A DNA stretch of 64,000 nucleotides. Source: Candidatus Rokuibacteriota bacterium. Its GTDB lineage: Bacteria; Methylomirabilota; Methylomirabilia; Rokubacteriales; CSP1-6. Under the pieces are notes generated by a model, which saw only the letters and a list, made by a program, of their open reading frames with translations, ran no database searches and was not told the origin of the DNA. Positions 1 through 8,527 of the stretch are shown here, piece after piece. The DNA is taken from positions 62,001-126,000 of the forward strand of contig QHRU01000041.1 of the NCBI GenBank assembly GCA_003220225.1, read 5' to 3'. The translations under genes and the position numbers were made by a program. Within the stretch, counting starts at the first letter, position 1, and every line of letters begins with the position of its first letter.

Positions 1-35
1 GGTTGAGGCTCGCGGTGGGCGAAGAGCCTGTCGGA

Positions 36-155
36 GTATCGAGGGGTGCCCCGGCTTGGCCGGGGCGCCCCGAGCGTTGGAGGTCGAGGCGCGCCACGGC
101 TTCGCCGGGGCGCGACGAGCGTTGGGGGGTTTGGGGGGCCATTTCGGGGCCCCCC
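36..155. repeat. Intergenic repeat, copy 1
   Basis: This non-coding stretch holds two imperfect copies of a unit that begins TCGAGGNGTGCC, continues CGGCTTNGCCGGGGCG and ends GAGCGTTGG. It finishes in a GC-rich hairpin. A closely similar unit plus the same hairpin lies at 24187-24299, also right after a 3' gene end. It is therefore a dispersed intergenic element rather than chance. Its function is unknown; it could be a REP-like or terminator-associated repeat. Confidence 0.7.
133..155 (-). terminator. Hairpin terminator of the mlaC operon
   Basis: A perfect 8-bp stem GGGGGGCC/GGCCCCCC with a 7-base loop lies 7 bases past the mlaC-like stop codon. There is no clear U-tract, as is common for high-GC hairpins. 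The same hairpin with one loop change recurs at 24275-24297. Confidence 0.5.
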
Positions 156-161
156 ATGTCC

Positions 162-782
162 CTAGTCGCCAGGCTTCACGCGCGCGGAAAGCTCGGCGGT
201 CTTCGCCCGCAAGTGCGCCACGAGCGTCGCGTACGAGCCGCGCCGCATGATACGGTCGAACTGCGCGCGGTAATTGCCGACGACGCTGATTCCGTCCAGC
301 ACGACGTCCCAGACGAGCCAGCGCGCGTCGCGGCGGACCAAGCGGACCTCGACGGGGATGTTGACGTCGCGCCGGGTGAGGATGAGCAGGCCGACGCGCG
401 CGCGGTCGCCGTCGATCGTCTCGTCGAGATAGCGCAGGCGCAGGGTGCCGGGCTTGTTGACCTGGGTCAGATACGTGACCTCGAGCAGGTCGGCGAACAG
501 GTCGACGAACTCGTCCCGCTCCGTCGGCGTGCGGGCCTCCCAGTGCGTGCCCAGCGCCTCGCGCGCGACCTCGGACACGCCGAACATCCGGATCGCGGTC
601 TTGCGCAGCGCGGCTTGCAGCCGCTCGGGCGTGTCGATCTCGTGCAGCGACGTGTCGCGGAGCATCGCGAGCACTTTTTCCGTGTAGGTGTGGATCGCCT
701 CCTTCGGTGACTGCGCGACGGCCGGCGAGGCGAGCCCGAGGAGCGCGACGAGTGCGCCCCCGGCGACGCGCGCGGCGATCAC
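162..782 (-). CDS. MlaC/Ttg2D-like phospholipid-binding ABC auxiliary protein
   Basis: This 206-residue exported protein starts with a signal peptide that ends near AVAQS. The rest matches the MlaC (toluene tolerance Ttg2D) family: helical, with the conserved region around RDTSLHEID, FVDLFADLLEVTYL and the C-terminal VVLDGISVVGNYRAQF. MlaC proteins carry phospholipid between outer and inner membrane complexes in the periplasm. The start codon is GTG at 782, which overlaps the upstream caspase gene's TGA by four bases (GTGA), so the two are probably translationally coupled. No mlaD, E or F genes are nearby, so its partners must be encoded elsewhere. The family call is firm; the exact role is inferred. 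Confidence 0.85.
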   Translation of the reverse strand: MIAARVAGGALVALLGLASPAVAQSPKEAIHTYTEKVLAMLRDTSLHEIDTPERLQAALRKTAIRMFGVSEVAREALGTHWEARTPTERDEFVDLFADLLEVTYLTQVNKPGTLRLRYLDETIDGDRARVGLLILTRRDVNIPVEVRLVRRDARWLVWDVVLDGISVVGNYRAQFDRIMRRGSYATLVAHLRAKTAELSARVKPGD

Positions 783-2845
783 CGGCGGATCTCGGTGAGA
801 GGCAGCACGCCCTCGAGCTCGCCCTTCATCACAGGGTGCTGGTTGCCGCCCACCGCGCGCGACTTGCGGGTGACCTCTCGCGCGACGTACTCGTACAGCT
901 CCTGCAGCGACACGATGCCGTCCCGGTTGAGGTCAGCGTCGCCGGCGAGGCCGCGCGTGAGGTAGTAGGTGAAGATGCCGTGCCCCAGCTCCGCCAGCTC
1001 CAACGACACTTCGGACGGGCGTGAGGCTGTGATGATCGCGCGGCCCTTGGCGCGGCCGAGGCGATCGAGGAAGAGTTCGTCGACGGCGCCCGCCCGGACG
1101 CCCTTGGCGGCGAACGTCCGCCCGCCGGCGGCGCCGCTGTAGCACGTGTCGAGGAACACGACGACGCGCTCGGCCTCGATGCGCTCGAAGATCGTCCGGA
1201 TCTCCTCCATCGGCAGCGCCGTCGCATAGAGATCGTCGGGGTCGGCGTCGACGGGCACCAGGTACTTCGCGAGGCCGTCGCGCTCGGCACCGCGCGGGTC
1301 GACTTCCGGCGCGCCGTGTCCGGCGAAGAAGATCACGACGGTGTCCTCTTTCTTCGGTGCGCGGGCCAGGAACGTGCCGAGGACCTGGCGCAGGTTGCGC
1401 AGCGTCGGCTTCCGCTCCGTTCGCTCGGTCATGAGGATGACGTTCTCGCGCTTGAAGCCGGCGACCTCGACGAGCGTCTTGTACATCGCCTCCGCGTCGG
1501 CGGCGGCGAAGCGCAGCGGCGGGATCGCGCGGTTGTCGTAGCGGCCGGCGCCAACGATCACCGCCCAGCGCTCTCGCGTGACCGGCGCCGGGGGCGGCGC
1601 CGGCGGCACGGCGACGGCGGCCGCAGCCCGCGCGTACGTGATCGTCGCGATCTCCTGCCGCACCCCGCCGTCGACGTCGCGTGCGGTGACGACGACCGTG
1701 TTTGCGCCCTCGCGGAGCGTGATCGGCACCGTGACCGCCGTCGAGCGCGGCGCCTCGCGGTCGGCGTGCCGATGCACTTCCTGGCCGTTCAGGCTCACGG
1801 CGACGTCGGCGATGCCGCTCGCCGCCGTCACCGCGGCCGCGACCACGGTGGCGGAATCGTCCACGCGCGACCGATCGGCCGGCGAGCGCAGCACGATCAC
1901 CGGCCCCGTCTTCTGGGGCTTCGAGCGCCGCAACTCGATGCGCCGGTCGCGGCTCTCGAACGGCAGCCGGAACTGGCCGCGCAGGCTGTCGTCGGCGTGC
2001 AGGCGCAGCACGACGCGCGAGGCGAGCGTCGTCACGAAGCGCAGGTCGACGCGGTCGTCGGTGAGATCGAGCGTGACCACCACCGGGTCGAGGTCCGCGT
2101 CGGCGACGCCGAAGCGCGCCTGGACGTGCCACGCGCCGGCCTCCATGCGCACGGAGTCGACCACCAGGAGCCGCGCGGAGATGGTGAAGTCGAGCGAGCC
2201 CTCCCAGCGGCCGACGAGCAGCGGGGGCAGCGCGGTGGCCAAGGCACCGACTTTCGACGCCACGACGACCGGCGCGGCGTCGGCGGCCGGCGGCGTCTCG
2301 GCCGTGGCGGGACCAGCGCGCTCCTGCGTCTCGAGCGTGCGACCCACGCGCTCCACCGCCGTCGACGGCCGGGCCTGGGGAATCCCCCGGGTCGAGGCCC
2401 GACGGCGCAGCGTCAGCGCGCGCGGCGTGGCGTCCGTGGCGAGCGTCAACGTTCCGCGGAGATCGTCGTCGGCTTCGAGGCGCAGCCTTACGGTGCCGAG
2501 ATCGGTCCGGAACGTGACGACGATGTCGGCCCCGCTCAACTCCAGCGTCGCCGGCACGGCGCTCAGGAAGAGGTTCGTCGTCCCGTAGGCCGCGTCGACC
2601 GCCCACACCCCGCGCTCGAGCCGGACGCCGTCGATCATCAGCGTCGCGTCGGAGAACGTGAGGTCGACGCGACCGTCCCAGCGACCGACCAATCGCTGGC
2701 GCAGCTGCGCTTCGAGCGGCGCGCCCGGCGGCAAGCTCGCCGGCGGCGGGGGCGCAAGCGCCGGCGCAAGCGTCTCGAGCGTCGCGCAGCCGGCGAGCAT
2801 CGCCGCGAGCATGCCGAGCACGATGACCTTCGCGGTGCCGTCCAT
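779..2845 (-). CDS. Caspase-domain (C14) lipoprotein with EF-hand
   Basis: This 688-residue protein has a lipoprotein signal with lipobox Cys20. Two similar beta-rich domains follow (about 51-148 and 210-307, both beginning LVGRW(D/E)G), then an Ig-like region (about 317-405). A caspase/metacaspase domain spans about 426-610, with catalytic His510 in FFAGHG and Cys568 in DTCYSG. A canonical EF-hand loop (638-649, pattern DxNxDGxxxxxE) follows and could bind calcium. The protein is likely a cell-surface or periplasmic cysteine peptidase. It lies between an SDR gene (4-base gap) and the mlaC-like gene (GTGA overlap). The partner and substrate are unknown. Confidence 0.85.
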   Translation of the reverse strand: MDGTAKVIVLGMLAAMLAGCATLETLAPALAPPPPASLPPGAPLEAQLRQRLVGRWDGRVDLTFSDATLMIDGVRLERGVWAVDAAYGTTNLFLSAVPATLELSGADIVVTFRTDLGTVRLRLEADDDLRGTLTLATDATPRALTLRRRASTRGIPQARPSTAVERVGRTLETQERAGPATAETPPAADAAPVVVASKVGALATALPPLLVGRWEGSLDFTISARLLVVDSVRMEAGAWHVQARFGVADADLDPVVVTLDLTDDRVDLRFVTTLASRVVLRLHADDSLRGQFRLPFESRDRRIELRRSKPQKTGPVIVLRSPADRSRVDDSATVVAAAVTAASGIADVAVSLNGQEVHRHADREAPRSTAVTVPITLREGANTVVVTARDVDGGVRQEIATITYARAAAAVAVPPAPPPAPVTRERWAVIVGAGRYDNRAIPPLRFAAADAEAMYKTLVEVAGFKRENVILMTERTERKPTLRNLRQVLGTFLARAPKKEDTVVIFFAGHGAPEVDPRGAERDGLAKYLVPVDADPDDLYATALPMEEIRTIFERIEAERVVVFLDTCYSGAAGGRTFAAKGVRAGAVDELFLDRLGRAKGRAIITASRPSEVSLELAELGHGIFTYYLTRGLAGDADLNRDGIVSLQELYEYVAREVTRKSRAVGGNQHPVMKGELEGVLPLTEIRR

Positions 2846-2849
2846 ACGC

Positions 2850-3635
2850 TCAGGCCGCCGTCACGCCGCCGTCGACTGGCAGCGCGACGCCGGTGACGAA
2901 GGATGCCTCGTCGGAGAGCAGAAACAGCGCCGCGTTGGCGATCTCCTCGGGCCGGCCCGTGCGCCCCATCGGCACCGCGCCGTGGGCGCGCTTGCGCACG
3001 AGATCCTCCGGATCCATGCCGGCCGTCGACTTTTGATCGGGCCGGGCCACAAACACGCGCAGCATCGGCGTGTCGATGGGCCCGGGACAGACCGCGTTCA
3101 CCCGGATCTTCTCGGGAGCCAGCCGCACCGCCAGGCTCTTGACGAAGCCCACCACGCCAAACTTGCACATCGAGTAGACCGGGCTGTACGCGGATCCCTG
3201 CAGGCCCGAGGTGGAGGCGGTGAAGAGGAGGCTGCCGCCGCCCCGGGCGCGGATCTCCGGAATGGCCGCCTCGGTCGTGACGAGCACCGTACGCAGATTC
3301 AGATCGAGGGCCAGATCGAACGCGCTCATGTCGATGCCCTCGACGGCCGCCGGACCCGGGTGCCCGACGTGGTTCCAGACGAAGTCCAGCCCCTTGAAGC
3401 GGCTCACCGTGTCCCACACGATTCGACGCGAGTCCTCGTCCTTCGTCAGGTCCGCCGCGATCCCGAGCGCGGTGCCGCCGGCCGCGGTGATCTCGCTCAC
3501 CACGCGCTGCACGCCGCCGGCGTCCACGTCCACCACGGCGACCTGCGCGCCCTCGCGCGCGAAGCGCAGGGCGCCGGCCCGTCCCATGCCGGAGGCGGCG
3601 GCGGTCACGATCCCGATCTTCCCAGACAGGCGCAT
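2850..3635 (-). CDS. SDR family NAD(P)-dependent oxidoreductase
   Basis: This 261-residue Rossmann-fold short-chain dehydrogenase has the cofactor motif TAAASGMG near the N-terminus and the catalytic YxxxK as YSMCK. A PGPIDTPM segment and a C-terminal VDGG are typical of classical SDRs. The usual NNAG is replaced by NHVG. The ATG at 3635 was chosen because GGGAGGACG sits just upstream and homology begins there; the open frame upstream has no domain. It is the first gene of the SDR, caspase, mlaC operon. The substrate is unknown. Confidence 0.85.
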   Translation of the reverse strand: MRLSGKIGIVTAAASGMGRAGALRFAREGAQVAVVDVDAGGVQRVVSEITAAGGTALGIAADLTKDEDSRRIVWDTVSRFKGLDFVWNHVGHPGPAAVEGIDMSAFDLALDLNLRTVLVTTEAAIPEIRARGGGSLLFTASTSGLQGSAYSPVYSMCKFGVVGFVKSLAVRLAPEKIRVNAVCPGPIDTPMLRVFVARPDQKSTAGMDPEDLVRKRAHGAVPMGRTGRPEEIANAALFLLSDEASFVTGVALPVDGGVTAA

Positions 3636-3934
3636 CGATCGTCCTCCCGGCAGCGCGTGGGCCCGGCAGCGTGTGAGCGCCGATTCTATCCCGTTCCCGC
3701 AACCAGAGCAGCGCCCGCCGGAGCTGGTGGGCGGACGTGAGATCGCGGGCAGCGGCGAGGCGGACGAAGAGCAGCGAGCCGAGCGCGGTGGCCGCCGCGA
3801 GCATGAAGACGACGACCATCGGGCAGGGTCCCCCACATCTTGGGATGCCGCGCGACGCGCCGTGGTTCCACCCCGATGGCCCTGCACCGCCGTCGCGCCG
3901 GGCGTCGTCACAAGAACTCAGGAGGACGGACAAC
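3636..3934. other. Intergenic region, no gene recognised
   Basis: Open frames cross this divergent gap but none resembles a known family. A minus-strand ATG at 3820 begins a hydrophobic stretch (MVVVFMLAAATALGSLLFV) that could be a small membrane peptide. It runs on without a convincing end into the SDR gene. The promoters for the two divergent genes should lie here. Confidence 0.4.
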
Positions 3935-4351
3935 ATGCGAGCGCTGATGACGGCCATCGTGGTGGCGGCACTGCTGGGCGGCTGCGCGACCACCGAACCG
4001 CACTCGACGTACGAGGCGGCGAGCGTGCCGGCCTCTCCGGCGGGCGAGTGGCGCGGTACCGCGTCGGAATTCCAGGCCCCGTACATCGGGACGGCCGCGG
4101 CCAGGGTGACGCTGAATCTCAACGCGGACGGGACGTGGAGCGAGACCTGGACGGAGGGCGCCCGCACGTCGTCCGACTCGGGCCGCTGGAGCGTCCGCGG
4201 CAACACGGTCGTGCTCGAGTCGAGCGGACGGATGCACACGCGGATGATGCTGCGCCGCGGAAGTGACGCGCTCTACACGGTCGCCGTCGAGTCGCTGCTC
4301 AGTGGTCGGACGACGACCATGACCATCGACCTCCATCCGGTCGGACACTGA
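3935..4351 (+). CDS. Small hypothetical lipoprotein
   Basis: This 138-residue protein has a lipoprotein signal (MRALMTAIVVAALLGGC, Cys17). The mature part is a short beta-rich domain, GEWRGTASEFQAP to TTTMTIDLHPVGH. Its W-S-V-R-G-N and G-T-W-S-E patterns resemble lipocalin-like or META-type lipoprotein domains. The ATG at 3935 is preceded by AGGAGG at good spacing; the longer open frame upstream is not supported. The gene stands alone and the function is unknown. Confidence 0.7.
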   Translation: MRALMTAIVVAALLGGCATTEPHSTYEAASVPASPAGEWRGTASEFQAPYIGTAAARVTLNLNADGTWSETWTEGARTSSDSGRWSVRGNTVVLESSGRMHTRMMLRRGSDALYTVAVESLLSGRTTTMTIDLHPVGH

Positions 4352-4375
4352 CGACGAACGGCTCCGGACGCGGAA

Positions 4376-4633
4376 TCAGGGCGTCGTGTCGAGGTCGAGG
4401 CCGAGCTGGCGAAGCACGGCGCAGGCGTTGCCGCGCCGATCGCCGCCGACGAGCGAGTTCGTCGCCCGCGTGACCTCCCTGAGCCGATAGGCACAGGCGG
4501 TCTGCTGCCACGTGCGCGCCTGTTGGCGCTGCTCGTAGCCCCAGCGGACGGGAACGACGATCGCGCCGACGAGCACGAGGACGGCGGCCACCCGCAGCGC
4601 TCGCTCGAGCTCCGGCCGGAAGAACCCGGTCAT
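4376..4633 (-). CDS. Hypothetical small single-pass membrane protein
   Basis: This 85-residue protein has one predicted membrane segment (about 13-30, ALRVAAVLVLVGAIVV). A soluble tail with two cysteines follows (CAYRLREVTRATNSLVGG and NACAVLRQLG). It is the last gene of a three-gene minus-strand set whose members overlap by ATGA (4630-4633 and 4827-4830), which supports real translation. No family is recognised. Confidence 0.55.
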   Translation of the reverse strand: MTGFFRPELERALRVAAVLVLVGAIVVPVRWGYEQRQQARTWQQTACAYRLREVTRATNSLVGGDRRGNACAVLRQLGLDLDTTP

Positions 4634-4830
4634 GCGGAGTCCCGCGTCCGGCGGGCACGCGCCAGCATCGGCGCCGTGCGGACCAGGGGTGTCGGACGGA
4701 ATTCCTGCGCCGGCACGACCCGCAGGACGCGACCCTCGGCGTCGAGGATCGTCACCGGAGCGATGGTGTTGTCGTGGTCAGGAAGTCGGACGTCGTGGAG
4801 CGGTCGTCGAGTCATAGCGGTTGCCCTCAT
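4630..4830 (-). CDS. Hypothetical 66-residue protein
   Basis: This short, basic, probably cytoplasmic protein contains the phrase VTILDAEGRVLRVVPAQEFRPT. The ATG at 4830 overlaps the upstream stop (ATGA); a later ATG at 4815 is possible. Its own end overlaps the next gene by ATGA. The double coupling is the main evidence that it is a gene. No family is recognised. Confidence 0.5.
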   Translation of the reverse strand: MRATAMTRRPLHDVRLPDHDNTIAPVTILDAEGRVLRVVPAQEFRPTPLVRTAPMLARARRTRDSA

Positions 4831-5141
4831 GGCCGGAACAGTGGTGTTTCGACGGAAAGCCGATCGATGGTCTTTTCGCCATCGCTGTCGGCGACCAGCA
4901 GCAGGATGTAGACGCGGTCACCGACCACCCGTGCGCTCTGCACCATCAGCACGGTCGGTGCGAACGCGATGGCGTGCTGGAGCACGTCGTCGATGGCGGT
5001 CCCGAGCGCCTGCTGGAGCTGCGCGTCGTCGTCGAGACTCGCCGCCGGGATCGACGTGGCGACCTGGGCGACGAACGCCGTCGCGGGGCTCGCGAATGCC
5101 GCGATGGCAAGCCCGATGAGCGCCGCCAGCAGTGTCTTCAT
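4827..5141 (-). CDS. Hypothetical exported protein
   Basis: This 104-residue protein has a clear Sec signal peptide (MKTLLAALIGLAIAAFASPATA). A short mature domain follows, with a beta pattern VLMVQSARVVGDRVYILLLVADSDG. The start at 5141 was chosen because the signal peptide begins there; the longer frame upstream is featureless. It heads the small operon with the two downstream hypothetical genes. Function unknown. Confidence 0.65.
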   Translation of the reverse strand: MKTLLAALIGLAIAAFASPATAFVAQVATSIPAASLDDDAQLQQALGTAIDDVLQHAIAFAPTVLMVQSARVVGDRVYILLLVADSDGEKTIDRLSVETPLFRP

Positions 5142-5232
5142 CGCCGTTAGGACGCGTCGAGCCTCGCGATCGTTGCTGCTCAGTTTCCGCACACGTCGCC
5201 TGTGATCAGGCGAGACTGACAGCAGGCGACGC

Positions 5233-5261
5233 TTGACAGTCGCATCGCCCCGACCTACGGT
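5233..5261 (+). promoter_or_regulatory. Putative sigma70 promoter of the first sugar-type ABC operon
   Basis: TTGACA (5233-5238) is a perfect -35 match. After 17 bases comes TACGGT (5256-5261) as a weak -10. It lies about 70 bases before the first permease start. A very similar block, TTGACA followed by C-T-C-G-C-G-T-C-G-C-C-C, precedes the second sugar-type ABC operon at 20129. Confidence 0.45.
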
Positions 5262-5331
5262 GTAGGGCCTATCGGCGCAAGGACCTCGACGAGACGGCTC
5301 ATCGGCTCCGTATCGTCCATGGGAGCGCGGC

Positions 5332-6285
5332 ATGCAGCTCAAGACGGTCGAAGGCGATGTGGCCAAGCTCGCCGCGCGCGGCGAAGCCCCCACCGCGGGG
5401 CTGTCCGATTTCCTCGTCCGCGACACCCCGGTGGCGTACGCCTTCATCGGGCCGGCGTTCTTCCTCCTGCTGTTCCTGGTCGCCTATCCCTTCGTCCTCT
5501 CCCTCTGGTTCAGCCTCAGCGACGCGCGCGTCGGCGAGACCGGCAGCTTCGTCGGCCTCGACAACTTCGCCCGGCTCCTCCGGAGCGGGATCTTTCTGCA
5601 GACGCTGCAGAACTCCATCGTGTTCACCGCCGCCGCCCTGACGCTCAAGACCGTGCTCGGGATGATCCTGGCGCTGCTGCTCTTCCGGCTCGTCCGCTTC
5701 AAGCGCCTCATCCGTGGCGCGGTGCTGCTCCCGTTCATCGTGCCCACCGCGCTGAGCACCCTGGTGTGGTGGTGGATGTTCGAGCCGCTCTACAGCGTCG
5801 TGAACTGGACGCTCAAGAGCCTGCACATCGTGAACTATGACATCCCCTGGCTGCCCGATCCGTACCTCGCGATGTTCACGGTCATCCTCGTCAATACGTG
5901 GAGGGGCCTGCCGTTCTTCGCGATCACGCTGCTGGCGGGGCTCGTCGCCATCCCGCGCGAGCTGTACGAGGCCGCGGAATCGGACGGCGCGGGGCCGATC
6001 GGTCGGTTCTGGCACGTGACGGTCCCGCTGCTGAAGCCCGTGCTCGCGGTCGTGATCCTCTTCTCGGCGATCTTCACGCTGGCCGACTTCAACATCGTGT
6101 ACGTCCTGACCAAGGGCGGCCCGTTCAACATGACGCACCTGTTCGCCACCTACTCGTTCGTGCTGGGGCTGCAGAGCGGCCAGATCGGCCAGGGCGCCGC
6201 CGTCTCCCTGTTCCTCTTCCCCATCCTGCTGGCCGTCGTCTTCGTCCAGCTCCGAATGGTCCGCAAGGCCGCGATGTATGACTAG
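5332..6285 (+). CDS. ABC transporter permease, MalF/UgpA type
   Basis: This 317-residue inner-membrane protein has six predicted segments after a cytoplasmic N-terminus. The permease EAA loop is ELYEAAESDGAGPIGRFWHVTVPLL, the motif that docks the ATPase. It resembles CUT1 sugar or glycerol-phosphate permeases. The ATG at 5332 follows GGGAGCG. It overlaps the next permease gene by eight bases. No ATPase gene is in the cluster, so a shared MsiK/UgpC-type ATPase encoded elsewhere is implied. Substrate unknown. Confidence 0.9.
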   Translation: MQLKTVEGDVAKLAARGEAPTAGLSDFLVRDTPVAYAFIGPAFFLLLFLVAYPFVLSLWFSLSDARVGETGSFVGLDNFARLLRSGIFLQTLQNSIVFTAAALTLKTVLGMILALLLFRLVRFKRLIRGAVLLPFIVPTALSTLVWWWMFEPLYSVVNWTLKSLHIVNYDIPWLPDPYLAMFTVILVNTWRGLPFFAITLLAGLVAIPRELYEAAESDGAGPIGRFWHVTVPLLKPVLAVVILFSAIFTLADFNIVYVLTKGGPFNMTHLFATYSFVLGLQSGQIGQGAAVSLFLFPILLAVVFVQLRMVRKAAMYD

Positions 6286-7123
6286 CCCGGGGCGCCGGAT
6301 CCGCCCGCTGTTCACGCTCTACCTGCCCGTCATGCCGTTCGTCCTCTTCGCGCTGTTCCCGCTCTACTTCATGCTCATCACGTCGCTGAAGAAAAACTCC
6401 GAGCTGTACGACGTCACCACGGTGCCGTTCCTGATCAAGCGCGGCGTGACCCTCGGCCACTACCAGCTGCTCTCGCAGGACACGCTGTTCTGGAGCTGGT
6501 TCGTGAACAGCCTGATCGTCAGCGTGGCGGCGACGGTGGTCTCCGTCGTGATCGGGATCCTCGCGGCCTACCCGCTCGCGCGCCTGCGGTTCCCCGGCGG
6601 CGACTCCTTCGGGGTGGCGATCTTCGTCACCTACCTGGTGCCGCCGTCGCTGCTCTTCCTGCCGCTCAGCACGGTGGTGAACCGGCTGGGACTCTCGGAC
6701 AGCCTGTGGGCGCTCGTCGTGACCTATCCGACGTTCCTCGTCCCCTTCTGCACGTGGCTCCTGCTGGGTTATTTCCGCACGGTGCCGAAGGAGATCGAGG
6801 AATGCGCCATGCTCGACGGCTGCAACCGGCTCCAGACGCTGGTGAGGATCCTCCTGCCGGTGGCGGTGCCGGGAGTGATCTGCGCCGCCCTGTTCGCCTT
6901 CACGCTGTCCTGGAACGAGTTCCTGTACGCGCTCGTCTTCGTCTCACCCGCCGAGCTCAAGACCATGACCGTCGGCGTGATCTCCGAGCTGATCCGGGGT
7001 GACATCTACTACTGGGGCGGCCTGATGGCGGGCGCCTGCGTCGGCTCGCTCCCGATCGTGATCGCCTACGTCTTCTTCCTCGACTACTACGTGTCCGGAC
7101 TGACGGCGGGCGCCGTCAAGTAG
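6278..7123 (+). CDS. ABC transporter permease, MalG/UgpE type
   Basis: This 281-residue permease has six predicted membrane segments. Its EAA loop (EIEECAMLDGCNRLQTLVRILLP, the A and G positions shifted to C and G) is followed by SWNEFLYALVF, typical of MalG-like subunits. It pairs with the upstream MalF-like protein to form the inner-membrane channel of a CUT1-type importer. The gene overlaps the previous one by eight bases and is followed ten bases later by the binding-protein gene. Confidence 0.9.
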   Translation: MTSPGRRIRPLFTLYLPVMPFVLFALFPLYFMLITSLKKNSELYDVTTVPFLIKRGVTLGHYQLLSQDTLFWSWFVNSLIVSVAATVVSVVIGILAAYPLARLRFPGGDSFGVAIFVTYLVPPSLLFLPLSTVVNRLGLSDSLWALVVTYPTFLVPFCTWLLLGYFRTVPKEIEECAMLDGCNRLQTLVRILLPVAVPGVICAALFAFTLSWNEFLYALVFVSPAELKTMTVGVISELIRGDIYYWGGLMAGACVGSLPIVIAYVFFLDYYVSGLTAGAVK

Positions 7124-7133
7124 GAGGACCACC

Positions 7134-8444
7134 ATGGCCAGAGTCAGTCGACGTCAATTTCTGCGCGTGACCGCGGGCGGCGCCGCCGGGGCCCTCGCGC
7201 TCGGGCGGGCGCCGGCGGTCGCCCAGACCCGCGAGCTGACGTTCCTGAGCATCGCGAGCTTCGTCCCCGAGACGGACAAGGAGCTGAAGCGCCAGTTCGA
7301 GGAGTGGGGCGCGAAGAACAAGGTGAAGGTGCGGCTCGACATCATCGCCCACCTGCAGCTTCAGACCAAGAAGGCCGCCGAAGTCCAGGCGCGCTCGGGT
7401 CACGATCTGACCGCGCTCGGCCCTGGCCTCGGCGACGCCGACCTGTACTTCGACTACCTGGCCGACCTGAACGACGTTGCGACCGACGTCGCGCCCAAGA
7501 ACGGCGGCTGGCTGAGCCAGAGCGACTACCTCATCCGGGGCAAGTGGAAGCTCCTCCCGTGGTGGCAGCCGCCCTTCCCGATGGCGGTGCGCACCGATCT
7601 GCTCGAGAAGCTCGGCGAGAAGAGCCCCGACACCTGGGAGGACTGGCTGCGTGTCGGCAAGAAGGGCAAGGCCATGGGCCATCCGTTCGGAACCGCGATG
7701 GGCCACAGCGGCGACGCCAACGTCACGCTGCTCTCGATCTTATGGAGCTACGGCGGCTCCTACGTGGGCAAGGACGGCAAGACGATCACGATCAACTCGA
7801 AGGAGACGCGGCAGGCGATGGACTTCGTCAAGCGTCTCTACACCGAGGCCATGGACCCGGAGGTGCTGGCGTGGGACGACGCCAGCAACAACCGCTGTCT
7901 GAACGCCGGCAAGTGCATCGCGATCCACAACCCGATCAGCGCCTACGAGTCGGCCAAGAAGGACAAGGTCGTGGTGCCGGGCACGCAGAAGGAGATCGCG
8001 GAGGTCATCGATCACATCCACACGCCGCGCGGCCCGGCCGACCGCAAGGCGACCACCGGGTTCTGGTGCGTCGGGATCTGGAACTTCTCGAAGAACGTCG
8101 ACCTCGCCAAGGACTTCCTGCGCTATCACTTCCAGCCCGAGAACCTCAACAAGTGGGTGGAGGCGGGTCACGGGTTCAACATGCCGTTCCTGACCAATCT
8201 GACCAGGCACCCCGTGTACAAGAGCGACAAGCAGTATCGCTTCATTCCGGAGGTCGCGAAGGTCACCGTCCCGCCGTCGTGGCCCGGTCCCAACACCGCG
8301 GCGTCCCAGCAGGTGTGGGATCTCTACATCATCCCCGACATGTTCGCCCAGCACGCGACGGGCAAGATGACGGCCGATCAGGCGATCGCCTGGGCCGAGA
8401 AGGAGATGCAGGAGATCTACGCCGGGCGCAAGCGCAAGCCCTGA
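7134..8444 (+). CDS. Extracellular solute-binding protein, family 1 (CUT1 type)
   Basis: This 436-residue protein has a twin-arginine signal peptide (SRRQFLRVTAGGAAGALALG, cleavage near AVAQ). The mature part is a family-1 sugar-type binding fold, with DADLYFDYLADLN and FWCVGIWNFSKNVDLAKDFLRY. It should capture the solute in the periplasm and deliver it to the two permeases just upstream. GGAGGACC precedes the start. A strong hairpin follows eight bases after the stop. The ligand cannot be read from the sequence. Confidence 0.88.
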   Translation: MARVSRRQFLRVTAGGAAGALALGRAPAVAQTRELTFLSIASFVPETDKELKRQFEEWGAKNKVKVRLDIIAHLQLQTKKAAEVQARSGHDLTALGPGLGDADLYFDYLADLNDVATDVAPKNGGWLSQSDYLIRGKWKLLPWWQPPFPMAVRTDLLEKLGEKSPDTWEDWLRVGKKGKAMGHPFGTAMGHSGDANVTLLSILWSYGGSYVGKDGKTITINSKETRQAMDFVKRLYTEAMDPEVLAWDDASNNRCLNAGKCIAIHNPISAYESAKKDKVVVPGTQKEIAEVIDHIHTPRGPADRKATTGFWCVGIWNFSKNVDLAKDFLRYHFQPENLNKWVEAGHGFNMPFLTNLTRHPVYKSDKQYRFIPEVAKVTVPPSWPGPNTAASQQVWDLYIIPDMFAQHATGKMTADQAIAWAEKEMQEIYAGRKRKP

Positions 8445-8451
8445 CCGAACT

Positions 8452-8482
8452 CCGGCCGCCCCGGCGTCTCCGGGGCGGCCGG
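8452..8482 (+). terminator. Strong GC-rich hairpin after the first sugar ABC operon
   Basis: A perfect 13-bp inverted repeat, CCGGCCGCCCCGG with its complement, has a five-base loop and starts eight bases past the binding-protein stop. There is no T-tract. It sits between convergent operons (+ ending 8444, - ending 8528) and could serve both. Confidence 0.65.
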
Positions 8483-8527
8483 CTCCGGCGCTCCGCGGGC
8501 CGGCCGCGCGCGACGCGGCCGGGCGCG

